This document shows positions 36,335 to 45,799 of a stretch of 64,000 nt of DNA, in pieces. The first letter of the stretch is position 1, and every line of letters begins with the position of its first letter. The stretch is from Candidatus Alistipes stercoravium (GTDB lineage Bacteria; Bacteroidota; Bacteroidia; Bacteroidales; Rikenellaceae). The translations under genes and the position numbers were made by a program. The notes beneath the pieces are model-generated. The model made no database searches and was not told where the DNA came from. It was given only the letters and a program-made list of their open reading frames with translations. The stretch spans positions 17,287-81,286 of the forward strand of contig DWWQ01000040.1 of the NCBI GenBank assembly GCA_019119615.1, written 5' to 3'.

Positions 36335-37095
36335 TGCGTGCGCTGATCATCGAGGACGAAACGGCCGCCGCCCGCAATCTGGAGGCCGTATTGCGTGAGG
36401 TCGCTCCGGGCGTGGAGATCCTTGCGACGCTGGAGAGCGTCGCGGAGAGCGTCGAGTGGCTGCAGTCGAATCCCCAGCCCGACCTGCTGTTCATGGATAT
36501 CCATCTGGCCGACGGCGACTCGTTCCGCATCTTCGAGTCGGTGGAGATCACCGCTCCGGTCATCTTTACCACGGCCTATGACCGTTATGCCCTGGAGGCC
36601 TTCAAGGTAAACAGCATCGATTACCTGCTCAAACCGATCAATACTGAAAATGTGCGGCGGGCTCTGGAGAAGCTGCGGCGGCTCACCTCGGGCGAGCGCC
36701 TCGACTACGGCACCCGGGTCCGGAGCCTTGCCTCGCAGCGTCAGGAGGAGGTTTTCCTGGTGCACGTCCGCGATAAGATCATTCCGCTGCAGCGCGACCG
36801 GATCGCCTATTGCTATACGGCCAACGAGAAGGTTACGGCGTGTGATTTCGACGGCGCGGTCTACCCCATGGACAAGACCCTCGAGGCGTTGCAGTCGCTG
36901 CTCCCCGACCGTGATTTCTTCCGGGCCAACCGTCAGTTCATCATCGCACGGCATGCCGTGAAGGAGATCGCCGTCTGGTTCGGCAGCCGGCTGACGCTGC
37001 ATCTTACGGTCGAAACGCCCGAGCGTATCGTCATTTCCAAGGCCCGCGTTCCCGAATTCAAGGAGTGGCTGCGGGCGATTCACCCCACCGAATAA
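36331..37095 (+). CDS. LytTR-family response regulator
   Basis: 254 residues (a second ATG three bases on is possible). The receiver domain has the phospho-acceptor Asp in LLFMDIHLADGDS, the acidic pair IIEDE near the start and Lys in YLLKPINTENV. The C-terminal LytTR DNA-binding domain begins at about residue 145 (EEVFLVHVRDKIIPLQRDRIAYCY) and includes the usual FFRANRQFIIARHAVKEI. It is the partner of the adjacent kinase and likely controls genes downstream, beginning with the Spy-like and outer-membrane genes. Confidence 0.94.
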   Translation: MMRALIIEDETAAARNLEAVLREVAPGVEILATLESVAESVEWLQSNPQPDLLFMDIHLADGDSFRIFESVEITAPVIFTTAYDRYALEAFKVNSIDYLLKPINTENVRRALEKLRRLTSGERLDYGTRVRSLASQRQEEVFLVHVRDKIIPLQRDRIAYCYTANEKVTACDFDGAVYPMDKTLEALQSLLPDRDFFRANRQFIIARHAVKEIAVWFGSRLTLHLTVETPERIVISKARVPEFKEWLRAIHPTE

Positions 37096-37160
37096 GCCGT
37101 TTTACCCTACCCTTTGGGCGTTTCGCCGGAGTCGCGGTTCCGATTCCGGCGGTTTGGCGC

Positions 37161-37168
37161 TACCTTTG
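37161..37168 (+). promoter_or_regulatory. Putative -7 box for the Spy-like gene
   Basis: TACCTTTG, 66 nt before the start codon and 65 nt after the response regulator stop; a candidate LytTR-controlled promoter, although I see no clear tandem LytTR repeats. Confidence 0.45.
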
Positions 37169-37233
37169 TATCGGAGATTTTCCCGAAAGGGTTTCCGAAA
37201 AAAGGAGATTCAGAACCTAAAAATTTACGAACG

Positions 37234-37671
37234 ATGAAAAAGATGATTTTTGCAGCTTTCGCAACCCTCTGTCTGGTTGCCGGCACTCAGGTTTACGCCC
37301 AGGAGCCGCCGAAGGCCGCTCCCGCCGAGCGTCCTACGGTCGAGCAGATGGCCCGCCGCATGACGGATCGCATGACCGAACGGCTCAAGCTGACCGATGC
37401 GCAGGCCGAGCAGGTCTATGCGGTCAATCTCGAGCGGCTTCAGACGCTGGAGGCCCAGCGCGAGGCGATGCGCACGATGTGCCGGGAGCAGGCCGAGAAG
37501 ATGAAATCGGTGCTGACGACCGAGCAGTTCATGGAGTGGTCGAAGATGCAGGGTCCGCGCCCGCACCGCGATGGACGTCATGCTCCGGGCATGCGGCGCG
37601 GAGCTCCCGATCCGGACAAGAAATGTTGCGACAAGCCATGTCCTCTCAAGGATATGAAGGGTATCGAGTGA
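37234..37671 (+). CDS. Spy/CpxP-like periplasmic protein
   Basis: 145 residues from ATG 37234: a signal peptide (MKKMIFAAFATLCLVAGTQVYA) and a helical, charged body with the LTDAQAEQVYAVNLERLQ unit typical of DUF4890/Spy-type proteins that sense or chaperone misfolded envelope proteins. The C-terminus is rich in Arg, His and Pro and ends in a Cys cluster (KKCCDKPCPL), which could bind metal or form disulfides. It lies just after the LytS/LytTR pair and before an outer-membrane barrel; a terminator follows at 37701-37734. Longer in-frame readings (from 37114) cross the promoter. Confidence 0.8.
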   Translation: MKKMIFAAFATLCLVAGTQVYAQEPPKAAPAERPTVEQMARRMTDRMTERLKLTDAQAEQVYAVNLERLQTLEAQREAMRTMCREQAEKMKSVLTTEQFMEWSKMQGPRPHRDGRHAPGMRRGAPDPDKKCCDKPCPLKDMKGIE

Positions 37672-37700
37672 GGTTAGGTTTTCGTCGGCTTGTTGCAGCC

Positions 37701-37734
37701 GGGGCGCCGGTCGGTCGATTGGCGCCCCTTTTTT
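37701..37734 (+). terminator. Terminator after the Spy-like gene
   Basis: GGGGCGCC (37701-37708) pairs with GGCGCCCC (37721-37728), 12-nt loop, then six T. It separates this gene from the outer-membrane barrel gene. Confidence 0.85.
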
Positions 37735-37806
37735 GTCGTTTCACCCCTCGGGAACTCCATCCTTGGCATAAATGAATTAACTTCGCACGCGCAAACAAGT
37801 GTTAAA

Positions 37807-40758
37807 ATGAAAAACGTACTACTGACTACCCTGCTGACGCTCTTCGCAGCTGCGGCTCTCGCGCAGACCGGCTCCGTTACGGCTACGCTGGCGGATGCCG
37901 ATACGGGAGATCCCGTGGTCGGTGCGGTCGTAACCGTAACGCCCGCGGCGAATCCGGAGAAGAAACAGTACCTCACATCGGCCTACAAGGGATCGGTGTC
38001 GATTCAGTCGCTCGCCTATGGCGAATACGGCCTTTCGGTCTCCTTTCTGGGATACAAGACACTCGATACGACGTTCCGGGTGTCGGCTCCGAAGCTGAAC
38101 CTCGGTACGCTGCGTCTCAAGCCGGGCGTGCAGATCGAGACGGTCGTCAAGGAGGTCAAGGCGATGCGTACGTCGCAGAAGGGCGATACGGTGAGCTACA
38201 ATGCCGGAGCTTTCAAGGTTACGAACGATGCCGATGTCGAGGGCCTTCTGAAGAAGATGCCCGGTATCACCGTTACGGACGGTACGGTGGAGGCCCAGGG
38301 CGAGGAGATCAAGAAGGTCTTTGTCGATGGCAAGGAGTTCTTCGGCGAGGACGTTACGACGGCCATCAAGTCGCTGCCGGCCGAGGCCGTGGACCGTGTG
38401 GAGGTCTACAACAAGCTCTCGGATGCCGCCGAGTTCTCGGGCATGGATGACGGCGAGGGCTACAAGGCGCTCAACATCGTTACGAAGCCCGGCATGCGGC
38501 AGGGCCAGTTCGGCAAGCTCTATGCCGGTTACGGATACGATGCCGACACGCAGACCGAGGACCGGAACAAGTATATCGCGGGCGGAAACGTCAATGTCTT
38601 CTCGGGCGACAGCCGCATATCGTTGATCGGACTGTTCAACAACGTGAATCAGCAGAACTTCTCGTTCGAGGATATTCTCGGCGTAACGGGCGGTTCGGGC
38701 GGCGGGCGCCGCCGCGGCGTGGGCCAGTACATGACCCGTCCGCAGGACGGTGTGGCCAAGGTGAACGCCATCGGTCTGAACTATACCGATACCTGGGGCA
38801 AACGCGATCAGGTGTCGTTCCAGGGCAGCTACTTCTTCAACAATACCAATACGACGAACCTTTCGACGATCCAGAAGTGGTACGAGGCCCCGATGGCCAT
38901 CGATACCCTCTCGACGACGGGATACTCCGATACGAAGGGCTTCAACCACCGTTTCAACGGCCGTCTGGAGTGGAAGATCTCCGAGAACCAGAACCTGATG
39001 ATCCGCCCGAGCTTCAGTTATCAGTCGAACGATCCGTGGAGCCGGACGCAGGGCTGGCAGTACGGCGAAAGCGGCTACAGCCGTACGGATAACTTTGATG
39101 ATGCTGACCGCAGGGGCTATAACATCGGAACATTCGCCATCTACCGCGCCAAACTGGGCAAGGACGGCCGTACGATCACGCTCAACGGCAATTTCCGCTA
39201 TTCGGACAGCCGGAATAACTCGGATTCCTATTCGAACCAGCTCGGAAGCCTTGCGGACCGTCCCGAAACGGATCCGGCCACGGGGCTCTGGGATCCGACC
39301 GATTATGTGCAGCTGCGCTACCTGCGCGATATCGCCCCTTCGAGCAGCTACAGCCTGCGCGGTGAGTTCACCTATACGGAGCCCGTCGCCAAATATGCCC
39401 AGGTAAGCCTCCAGTACCGGGCTTCCTACGATCATCAGGAGCGCGACAAACGCTCTTATGAGACGGGCGACGACTTCTCGATCGCCGGACTGCTGCCCGA
39501 TCCGCTGCTGTCGAACGCCTACGAGAGCAACTATACCGTGCAGCGTGTGGGCCCGGGCTTCCGCTACTCGAAGGACCGCAATACGTTTGTCGCCAACGTG
39601 TACTACCAGCATTCGACCCTTGACGGCATGGTTACGCAGAACGACTCGGAGAAGATCACCCACAGCTATGACGACTTCACCTATTTCATGATGGGTCAGC
39701 TCAACATCAACCGGGAGAACTCGCTGCGTCTGTTCATCTCCTCCTATACGGACAACCCCGAGGTAACGAATCTGCAGGGTGTCTACGACCTTGCGGACGC
39801 GCAGAACATCTCGCACGGTAATCCGACGCTGAATCCCTCCTATACGCACCGGGTCAATTTCCACTATGTCAATTCGAACGTCGAGAAGGGCCGGACCTTC
39901 ATGTGGATGTTCTCCATGCAGAGCACGTCGGACTATTTCGCCACGCACACGGTCCAGAACCCCACGATTTCGATCGACGAGGATCTCTATACGCCGAACT
40001 TCTACTCCACGCCGATCAACCTGGACGGTTACTGGAACCTGCGTACGCATCTGAGCTACGGATTCCCGATCGGCTTCCTGAAGTCGAACTTCAACATCAT
40101 GGCGGGTGTTACCTATACCTTGACGCCGAGTATGCTGGGCGGTACGGTGGATGCGGCGACGGGAGCGATCACCGGCGGCGAGCGTAACGATGCGAGCAAC
40201 ATCGGCTACGACTTCGGGGCCGTGCTGGGCAGCAACATCTCCGAGAACGTTGATTTCACCTTCGCCTGGAACGGTACCTACAACGAGGCTACGAACTCGT
40301 TGAATGCCACGAATGCCAAGAACCGTTATTTCAACCATACGGCGCGGGGCGACGTGAAGATCGTCTTCCCGCTGGGCTTCACGCTCACGGCAAGTGCTGC
40401 CTATACGCAGTACATCGGCTTTACGAACGACTACGACAGCCACTACCTGCTTTGCAACGCCTATATCGGCAAGAAGATCTTCCGCAACCAGCGGGGCGAG
40501 ATCATGTTCGGCGTGAACGATATGTTCAATCAGAACAAGGCGTTTGCCCGTACGACGGGTTCGGGCTGGACGCAGAACGCCACGAACAGCGTGATCGGCC
40601 GCTACTACATGGTGCAGTTCACCTACAACCTGCGCCATTTCGGCAAGAAAGGCTCGACGAATATCAAGGATTACGAAGGGATGGATCAGTCGGGTTCGCG
40701 CCGACGCATGGGTCCCGGCGGCCCGGGAGGACCTCCTCCCATGGGTCCCCGTCCGTAA
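37807..40758 (+). CDS. Large outer-membrane beta-barrel protein with CarboxypepD_reg domain
   Basis: 983 residues from ATG 37807: signal peptide (MKNVLLTTLLTLFAAAALAQ), an N-terminal carboxypeptidase-regulatory-like beta domain (about 25-110), a plug-like region (about 125-230; GDTVSYNAGAFKVTNDADVEGLLKKMPGITV, then VEVYNKLSDAAEFSG), and a barrel of aromatic-rich strands to near residue 955. This is the OMP_b-brl_3 type, related to TonB-dependent receptors but without a recognisable SusD partner. The C-terminus adds a disordered tail (GPGGPGGPPPMGPRP). Substrate unknown; the neighbours suggest control by the LytTR system. I see no good promoter in the 135 nt before it. Confidence 0.85.
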   Translation: MKNVLLTTLLTLFAAAALAQTGSVTATLADADTGDPVVGAVVTVTPAANPEKKQYLTSAYKGSVSIQSLAYGEYGLSVSFLGYKTLDTTFRVSAPKLNLGTLRLKPGVQIETVVKEVKAMRTSQKGDTVSYNAGAFKVTNDADVEGLLKKMPGITVTDGTVEAQGEEIKKVFVDGKEFFGEDVTTAIKSLPAEAVDRVEVYNKLSDAAEFSGMDDGEGYKALNIVTKPGMRQGQFGKLYAGYGYDADTQTEDRNKYIAGGNVNVFSGDSRISLIGLFNNVNQQNFSFEDILGVTGGSGGGRRRGVGQYMTRPQDGVAKVNAIGLNYTDTWGKRDQVSFQGSYFFNNTNTTNLSTIQKWYEAPMAIDTLSTTGYSDTKGFNHRFNGRLEWKISENQNLMIRPSFSYQSNDPWSRTQGWQYGESGYSRTDNFDDADRRGYNIGTFAIYRAKLGKDGRTITLNGNFRYSDSRNNSDSYSNQLGSLADRPETDPATGLWDPTDYVQLRYLRDIAPSSSYSLRGEFTYTEPVAKYAQVSLQYRASYDHQERDKRSYETGDDFSIAGLLPDPLLSNAYESNYTVQRVGPGFRYSKDRNTFVANVYYQHSTLDGMVTQNDSEKITHSYDDFTYFMMGQLNINRENSLRLFISSYTDNPEVTNLQGVYDLADAQNISHGNPTLNPSYTHRVNFHYVNSNVEKGRTFMWMFSMQSTSDYFATHTVQNPTISIDEDLYTPNFYSTPINLDGYWNLRTHLSYGFPIGFLKSNFNIMAGVTYTLTPSMLGGTVDAATGAITGGERNDASNIGYDFGAVLGSNISENVDFTFAWNGTYNEATNSLNATNAKNRYFNHTARGDVKIVFPLGFTLTASAAYTQYIGFTNDYDSHYLLCNAYIGKKIFRNQRGEIMFGVNDMFNQNKAFARTTGSGWTQNATNSVIGRYYMVQFTYNLRHFGKKGSTNIKDYEGMDQSGSRRRMGPGGPGGPPPMGPRP

Positions 40759-40791
40759 GGGGTTGTTGCACTCGATTTGAAATGGATGTGG

Positions 40792-40825
40792 AAAAAGACA
40801 CCGGGTTGCCCGGTGTCTTTTTTTT
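40792..40825. terminator. Bidirectional terminator after the outer-membrane barrel gene
   Basis: AAAAAGACACCGGG pairs with CCCGGTGTCTTTTT (14 bp, 3-nt loop), with T8 on the plus strand and T5 on the minus strand, between convergent genes. Confidence 0.92.
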
Positions 40826-40845
40826 ATGTCGGGGTTTGATCGGGG

Positions 40846-42063
40846 TTATTTCCCTTTTCGGGCCTGTTCGTGCTCCTCGCGGCGGATTACCTGGTGCGTG
40901 CCGATGCAGGCCAGACCGCCGTAAACGACCGTAAGGATCACGAGCCACTTGACCTCGGCGAAGACCTCGCCGAGTGAGGCGCCCATCGTCTGGATGCGGA
41001 TGAATCCGTTTACGCCGTGGCTGCTCGGCAGCAGCTTTCCGAGGTTGAACAGCCACTCCGGGATGCCCTCCTTCGGGAAGGAGATGCCGCTGAGCATCAG
41101 TACCGGTATCGAGGTCCAAAGCAGCAGTAACAGCGAATTTTCGCGGTAGCGGAAGAGCGTCGAGACGGCGATGCCCATGGCGATGCAGGCTGCGACATAG
41201 AGGGCCATGATGACCGCCACGGCTCCGGCAGACCCGTTCATCGGGAAGTGGAAGAGGCGGTAATGCACGCCGAGTACATAGGCACACGTTACGGCGTAGA
41301 TTGCCGCATAGACCGTTGCGCGGCCCATGACGATCGGCAAGGTGGACATGCGTCCCCGCCCTGCGGGCCGGAGCTTGCGGTAGAGGCCGTGCTCGCGCCA
41401 CGTTCCGCCGATCATGCCGATGCCGATGAGCATCGTCTGCTGGATGATGACGATGATGATCGCGGGCATGACGAAGGTTCCGTAACCCAGGTAGGGGTTG
41501 AAGAGGTTGTGCGACTGGTAGATGACCGGCTGCGTTACGGCCTGTGCCTGCGGGATGTTGGCGCCCTTGGCGATCAGGCGCTGGAATTCGACCATGGCGC
41601 CCGTTTGTCCGATCGTCGTAACGAGCTCCTGGAAGACCTGGCGGTACATGAGGAAATAGCTGGCGTCGCAGTAGACGGCCACGTTGGCCTGTAATCCTCC
41701 GAGGAGGTTTTTTTCGTAGTCGGCGGGGATGTAGACCACGCCGTAGATCTTGCGGTCGTAGAAGAGTTCCTTGGCCTCCTCCATGTCCGAGGGTTCGTAG
41801 GCGACGTAGGTGTTCGGCCCAGCGTTGAAAGTCTCGATCAGCGTACGGCTTGCGTGTGTACGGCTCTGATCCACGACGCCGATCGGCACGTTGCGCAGTA
41901 CCTGCGAACCGTAGGCCAGCGAATAGACCGTGGCGTAGATCAGCAGGGCGAAGATGAGCACCAGCATGACGCCTCCGTCGGTGAAGATCGTGCGGAACTC
42001 GTTCCGTACGACACTTCGGAACTGCGTCCAGTAGGATGCGATTTGTCGGCTCAATCGGTTCAT
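40846..42063 (-). CDS. ABC-2 type permease (YhhJ/YbhR-like), second of a pair
   Basis: 405 residues. One N-terminal TM, a large periplasmic domain (about 60-185), then five TM helices (FVMPAIIIVIIQQTMLIGIGMIGG through WLVILTVVYGGLACIGTHQVI), the ABC-2 exporter layout. The cytoplasmic C-terminus is a charged tail. It is the last of four minus-strand genes (TolC, HlyD, permease, permease). No ATPase gene is in the operon. Confidence 0.88.
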   Translation of the reverse strand: MNRLSRQIASYWTQFRSVVRNEFRTIFTDGGVMLVLIFALLIYATVYSLAYGSQVLRNVPIGVVDQSRTHASRTLIETFNAGPNTYVAYEPSDMEEAKELFYDRKIYGVVYIPADYEKNLLGGLQANVAVYCDASYFLMYRQVFQELVTTIGQTGAMVEFQRLIAKGANIPQAQAVTQPVIYQSHNLFNPYLGYGTFVMPAIIIVIIQQTMLIGIGMIGGTWREHGLYRKLRPAGRGRMSTLPIVMGRATVYAAIYAVTCAYVLGVHYRLFHFPMNGSAGAVAVIMALYVAACIAMGIAVSTLFRYRENSLLLLLWTSIPVLMLSGISFPKEGIPEWLFNLGKLLPSSHGVNGFIRIQTMGASLGEVFAEVKWLVILTVVYGGLACIGTHQVIRREEHEQARKGK

Positions 42064-42064
42064 G

Positions 42065-43243
42065 CTACAACCTCCCCCAGAATTTTTCCTCGGTGGCTAC
42101 CTGTTTGAGACGCGGCAGGCACAGAAGCGGTAAGACAACGAACAGAAGCATGTATCCCAGATCGGGCAGCGAATAGACGGCCGGTGTTCCGCGCAGCATC
42201 TGATCGACGAAGATGTCGGTGTAGAAGGTGAAGGGGAACAGGCAGCTCACCCACTGCATGGGCTTCCACATGGCCATGATCGGGAACGTCAGGCCCGAGA
42301 AGGTGAAGGCCAGCACGGAGTATCCGCCGCCGATCGAGAGTGCGAGACGCAGGTTGGCCAGCAGCGAGACGATCAAGACGGCGATCGACTGGTAGGCAAG
42401 GATAAAGAAGAGCGTGCCGACGAGGATCACGCCGAGATTGCCGTTCAGCGGGGTCCCGACGATCTTGAAGATGATGACGAGCATCACGAGCGAGATGAGG
42501 AACATCACGGCCGTGATGGGCAGGACCTTGCCGGCGAGGGCCGCTCCCGTGGAGTCTCCGCCCGTGCGGAACCAGTCGCGTGCGGTGCCGTATTTGAGTT
42601 CTGTGCCGATAGCGAAGATGGTGGCCATCACGGTGAAGATCATGAGCATCATGGGCATGAAGCTCGGCGAGAGGTAGTATCCGTAGTTGATGTGGGGATT
42701 GAAGAGCACATGACGGTCGAACCGCACGGGCATGATCTGGGCCATGGCCTGCTGCTGGGTGAGCCCCTGTTTCATGAGGATCTGCAGCTGCACGCCGGCC
42801 GAGAAGGTCGTAACGGCGGTCTGGATATCCTTCGACAGCAGGCCGTTCACGGTGATGTTCGTTCCCGAAACGTAATTCTCGATATGGGTCTGGCTATTGC
42901 TCAGAATGTTCTTTTCGAAGAAGGCCGGAATCTGCACGATGGCCATGACCTTGCCTTCGCGCATGAGGCGTTCTCCCTCGTCGATCGACTGCACGTCGTA
43001 GGAGACCAGTGCCGTCGGCGTGTCGTCGATCATCTGGGCCACCTTGCGCGAGAGGGTCGTGTGGTCCTCGTCGAGGATCGCAATGGGCACGTTGCGGATG
43101 GCGCCCTGGTTGAACAGCAGGGCGAAGAATGCGAACGAGACCACGGGAAGGATGACCATCAGCACCATATACATCGGCTGACGCCCCAACCGCCCGACTT
43201 CACGCCGCATGACGGCGCAGGTATTTTCCAGTGCGCGGCGCAT
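42065..43243 (-). CDS. ABC-2 type permease, first of a pair
   Basis: 392 residues with the same layout as its neighbour: an N-terminal TM (MYMVLMVILPVVSFAFFALL), a periplasmic domain of about 150 residues and five TM helices. Its stop is 1 nt before the next start, so the two subunits are translationally coupled. It follows the HlyD gene by 3 nt. Confidence 0.88.
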   Translation of the reverse strand: MRRALENTCAVMRREVGRLGRQPMYMVLMVILPVVSFAFFALLFNQGAIRNVPIAILDEDHTTLSRKVAQMIDDTPTALVSYDVQSIDEGERLMREGKVMAIVQIPAFFEKNILSNSQTHIENYVSGTNITVNGLLSKDIQTAVTTFSAGVQLQILMKQGLTQQQAMAQIMPVRFDRHVLFNPHINYGYYLSPSFMPMMLMIFTVMATIFAIGTELKYGTARDWFRTGGDSTGAALAGKVLPITAVMFLISLVMLVIIFKIVGTPLNGNLGVILVGTLFFILAYQSIAVLIVSLLANLRLALSIGGGYSVLAFTFSGLTFPIMAMWKPMQWVSCLFPFTFYTDIFVDQMLRGTPAVYSLPDLGYMLLFVVLPLLCLPRLKQVATEEKFWGRL

Positions 43244-43246
43244 TTT

Positions 43247-44236
43247 CTATCGGGCGATTTGCTCCCAGTCCACGAGTACGCTCATGCCCGGACGCATGTT
43301 CTCGGCGGCCGATACGGGCTTGGCCTTCACGGCGAAGGTGCGGATGTCGAAGCCGCCCTGCGTGCGGGTTGCCGCCCAGGTGGCGAAGTCGGCCTGCGGG
43401 GCGATGTAAGTTACCTCGAACTCCACGTCGCGGTCGAGTGCGGGGACGAAACCGGTCATGCGTGTCCCGATCTTCATGCCCGGGAGCATCGTCTCCTTGA
43501 CGTTGAAGGTAACCCACATGTCCGACATGTCGAGGATGGCTACTACGGGATAGCCGCTGCCGACCAGTTCGCCCTCTTCGGCGATGATCGTCGAGATCTC
43601 TCCCGTTACGGGTGCGTATACAGCGGCGTCGCTCAGGTAGGATTCCACCTCGCTGACGGCGCCTTCGGCCTGGCGGACGCGGGCTGCTGCAGCCTCCTTG
43701 TCCTCCTTGCGGGCACCGTCCGAGGCCATGTCGTACTGGGCCTTGGCAGCGAGTGCCGTGGCCTCCATCGCCTTGTAGTTCGCCTCGGCCTCGTCGAGCT
43801 TCTGGGCCGGGAGCACGCCGTCGTTGTAGAGGTTCTGCACGCGTTCGTAGGTCTTCCGGGCCAGTTCGAGCCCTGCCTGGGCCTTCTCCCACATGTTCAG
43901 CGCCGCCTCGATCTGCTGGATGCGGGCGCCGGCCACGGCGGCGGCGTCGAGTGCCGCGGCGGCACTCTTCACGGCCTCGGCCTGCTGGAGCTTGGCGTCC
44001 AGCTCGGGCGTGGAGAGCATGTAGAGCAGCTGCCCCTTCTCCACCTGCTGCCCCTCCTCGACCTTCATCTGGTCGATGCGGCCGGGGACCTTCGACGAGG
44101 CCTTGTAGGTCGTACACTCGACGGTTCCCTGGATCAGCATGGGGGCCCGCCGGTCGAGGTACCAGCTGATGAGCACGACCGCGAGGATGATGACCGCGGC
44201 GGCCGCTGCAATTCCGATTACGTTGCTTCGTTTCAT
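43247..44236 (-). CDS. HlyD-family adaptor (EmrA/YhiI-like)
   Basis: 329 residues, anchored by one N-terminal TM helix (VIGIAAAAAVIILAVVLISWYL), unlike the lipid-anchored adaptor of the first exporter operon. The first lipoyl half (TTYKASSKVPGRIDQMKVEEG) precedes an alpha-helical hairpin (about residues 75-185), then the second half (VYAPVTGEISTIIAEEGE) and the barrel. It bridges the permease pair and the TolC protein. Confidence 0.92.
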   Translation of the reverse strand: MKRSNVIGIAAAAAVIILAVVLISWYLDRRAPMLIQGTVECTTYKASSKVPGRIDQMKVEEGQQVEKGQLLYMLSTPELDAKLQQAEAVKSAAAALDAAAVAGARIQQIEAALNMWEKAQAGLELARKTYERVQNLYNDGVLPAQKLDEAEANYKAMEATALAAKAQYDMASDGARKEDKEAAAARVRQAEGAVSEVESYLSDAAVYAPVTGEISTIIAEEGELVGSGYPVVAILDMSDMWVTFNVKETMLPGMKIGTRMTGFVPALDRDVEFEVTYIAPQADFATWAATRTQGGFDIRTFAVKAKPVSAAENMRPGMSVLVDWEQIAR

Positions 44237-44251
44237 ATCGTTTCTCTTATT

Positions 44252-45706
44252 TTATTTTTGATCGAAAAGGATGACCCGGGCATCCATGCGGCGAGCATAG
44301 GCCGGGAATTCGTCGCTGATGCCGGCTGCTTCGAGCAGCTGTGCCAGTGTCAGATCGAAGTTGTAGGCTGCCTGGAGGCGTTCCGCACGCACACCGGCGA
44401 GGTTCAGTTCGGCGTCTATGAGATCCGATGCCGAGGCCATGCCCTCCTTGAAGGCGGCATTCTTCATGCGCAGGTACTCTTCGGCAAAGTTCAGCGAGGC
44501 TTCGATCGAGGTGATCTGGTTGCGGTAGTTGAGCATCTGGTTGTAGAGTTTCTCGACCAGCACGGCGATATCCTGCGAGGCCTTGTTCTGCAGGGCGCCG
44601 ACGCGGCTTGCTGTCTGTTTGGCGGCCGAATACTTGTATTCGCGGTTCAGACCGTCGAAGATCTTGAAATTGACCCCTACGCCGACAGCCCAGCGGGGAA
44701 CGAATCCGGCGACCTGGTAGTTGTAGAACATGCCGCCGCCCATGGCCACGACCTGCGGCAGGAAGGCCGAGCGCTGGGCCCGGACGTTTTCCTGGGCCAA
44801 CTGGCGCGTCAGCGATACCTGCGAGAGTATCGGGTTGCGTGCTTCGGCCATGTCCTGATAGTAGGCCAGCTCCTCGATGTCGCCGATGAGGAACATCGCC
44901 GTCAGGGGCTGCCAGTCGTTTTCGCGGCCCAGCGTATTGGAAAGGGCGCTCGAGACGGTCTCGCGCTGCAGGCGGGCATTGGCCAGTTCCCGTTCGGCCT
45001 CGGCCATTTTGAACTCCACATAGAGCAGTTCGCTCTGGGCGATCATGCCGTTCTGCTCGAGTTTGCGGGCATCCTCCAGGTGGTGGCGGACTCCCTCGAC
45101 GACCTGTTCGCGTACGGCTACGACCTGCGTGGCCAGCGCCAGACCGAAATAGCGCTCCACAAGTTCCGAGATGAGTGCGTTGCGGGTCTGGTTTCCCTGC
45201 TCCGTGGCCGACCGTTCCTGAAGCCGTGCGGCGCGGTTCGCGGCGTTGATCTTGCCGCCCAGCCAGATGGGCATCGTAACCTCGCCGCCGACGAATCCCA
45301 GACTCTGGTCCTGGATGGTCAGGAACCAGTCGGCATTCATCATCGGGTTGAGCAGTCCCTGGATCGAGGGAATGAGCTCCGGGGAGATCAGTCCGCTGCC
45401 CAGTATCTTGCCCGTCAGGTCCTTCACCGGGGTCTTCATGCCGTTGAGGTCGAAGCCTATGTCCTTGCCCAGATAGGCGTAGGCGCCCGTCAGGTTGATC
45501 TGCGGCATGCGCAGACCGATCGCTGCGCGGCGCTGCTGCTGTGCGGCACGCTCCTCGTAGGCCGCGGCCTTCATTGCGGGATTGTCCGTGAGGGTTACGG
45601 CGATCGCTTCGTCGAGCGTCAGGGCCTTTCCGACCTCCTGGGCCGGGAGGTAGGAGACTGCGGCCAGCGCTACGGTCGTCAGTGCGATTCGGATGCTTAT
45701 TTTCAT
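44252..45706 (-). CDS. TolC family outer-membrane protein
   Basis: 484 residues with a cleavable signal peptide (ALTTVALAAVSYLPAQ). The first family repeat begins LTLDEAIAVTLTDNPAMKAA, the second begins near residue 245. Longer than the TolC protein at 12.8-14.1 kb. First gene of the exporter operon; a -7 box lies 20 nt upstream. Substrate unknown. Confidence 0.92.
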   Translation of the reverse strand: MKISIRIALTTVALAAVSYLPAQEVGKALTLDEAIAVTLTDNPAMKAAAYEERAAQQQRRAAIGLRMPQINLTGAYAYLGKDIGFDLNGMKTPVKDLTGKILGSGLISPELIPSIQGLLNPMMNADWFLTIQDQSLGFVGGEVTMPIWLGGKINAANRAARLQERSATEQGNQTRNALISELVERYFGLALATQVVAVREQVVEGVRHHLEDARKLEQNGMIAQSELLYVEFKMAEAERELANARLQRETVSSALSNTLGRENDWQPLTAMFLIGDIEELAYYQDMAEARNPILSQVSLTRQLAQENVRAQRSAFLPQVVAMGGGMFYNYQVAGFVPRWAVGVGVNFKIFDGLNREYKYSAAKQTASRVGALQNKASQDIAVLVEKLYNQMLNYRNQITSIEASLNFAEEYLRMKNAAFKEGMASASDLIDAELNLAGVRAERLQAAYNFDLTLAQLLEAAGISDEFPAYARRMDARVILFDQK

Positions 45707-45725
45707 AATATGAATCGTTTATGGG

Positions 45726-45734
45726 GCAAATATA
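45726..45734 (-). promoter_or_regulatory. Putative -7 box for the TolC/HlyD/permease operon
   Basis: TATATTTGC on the minus strand, 20 nt before the TolC start, in the AT-rich gap after the deaminase/reductase gene. Confidence 0.5.
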
Positions 45735-45799
45735 GTCTATTTCACGAAACGTTGTACCGGATTCGGAAGTTTAGACCAATTTTGGGCTTAAATACGCCT

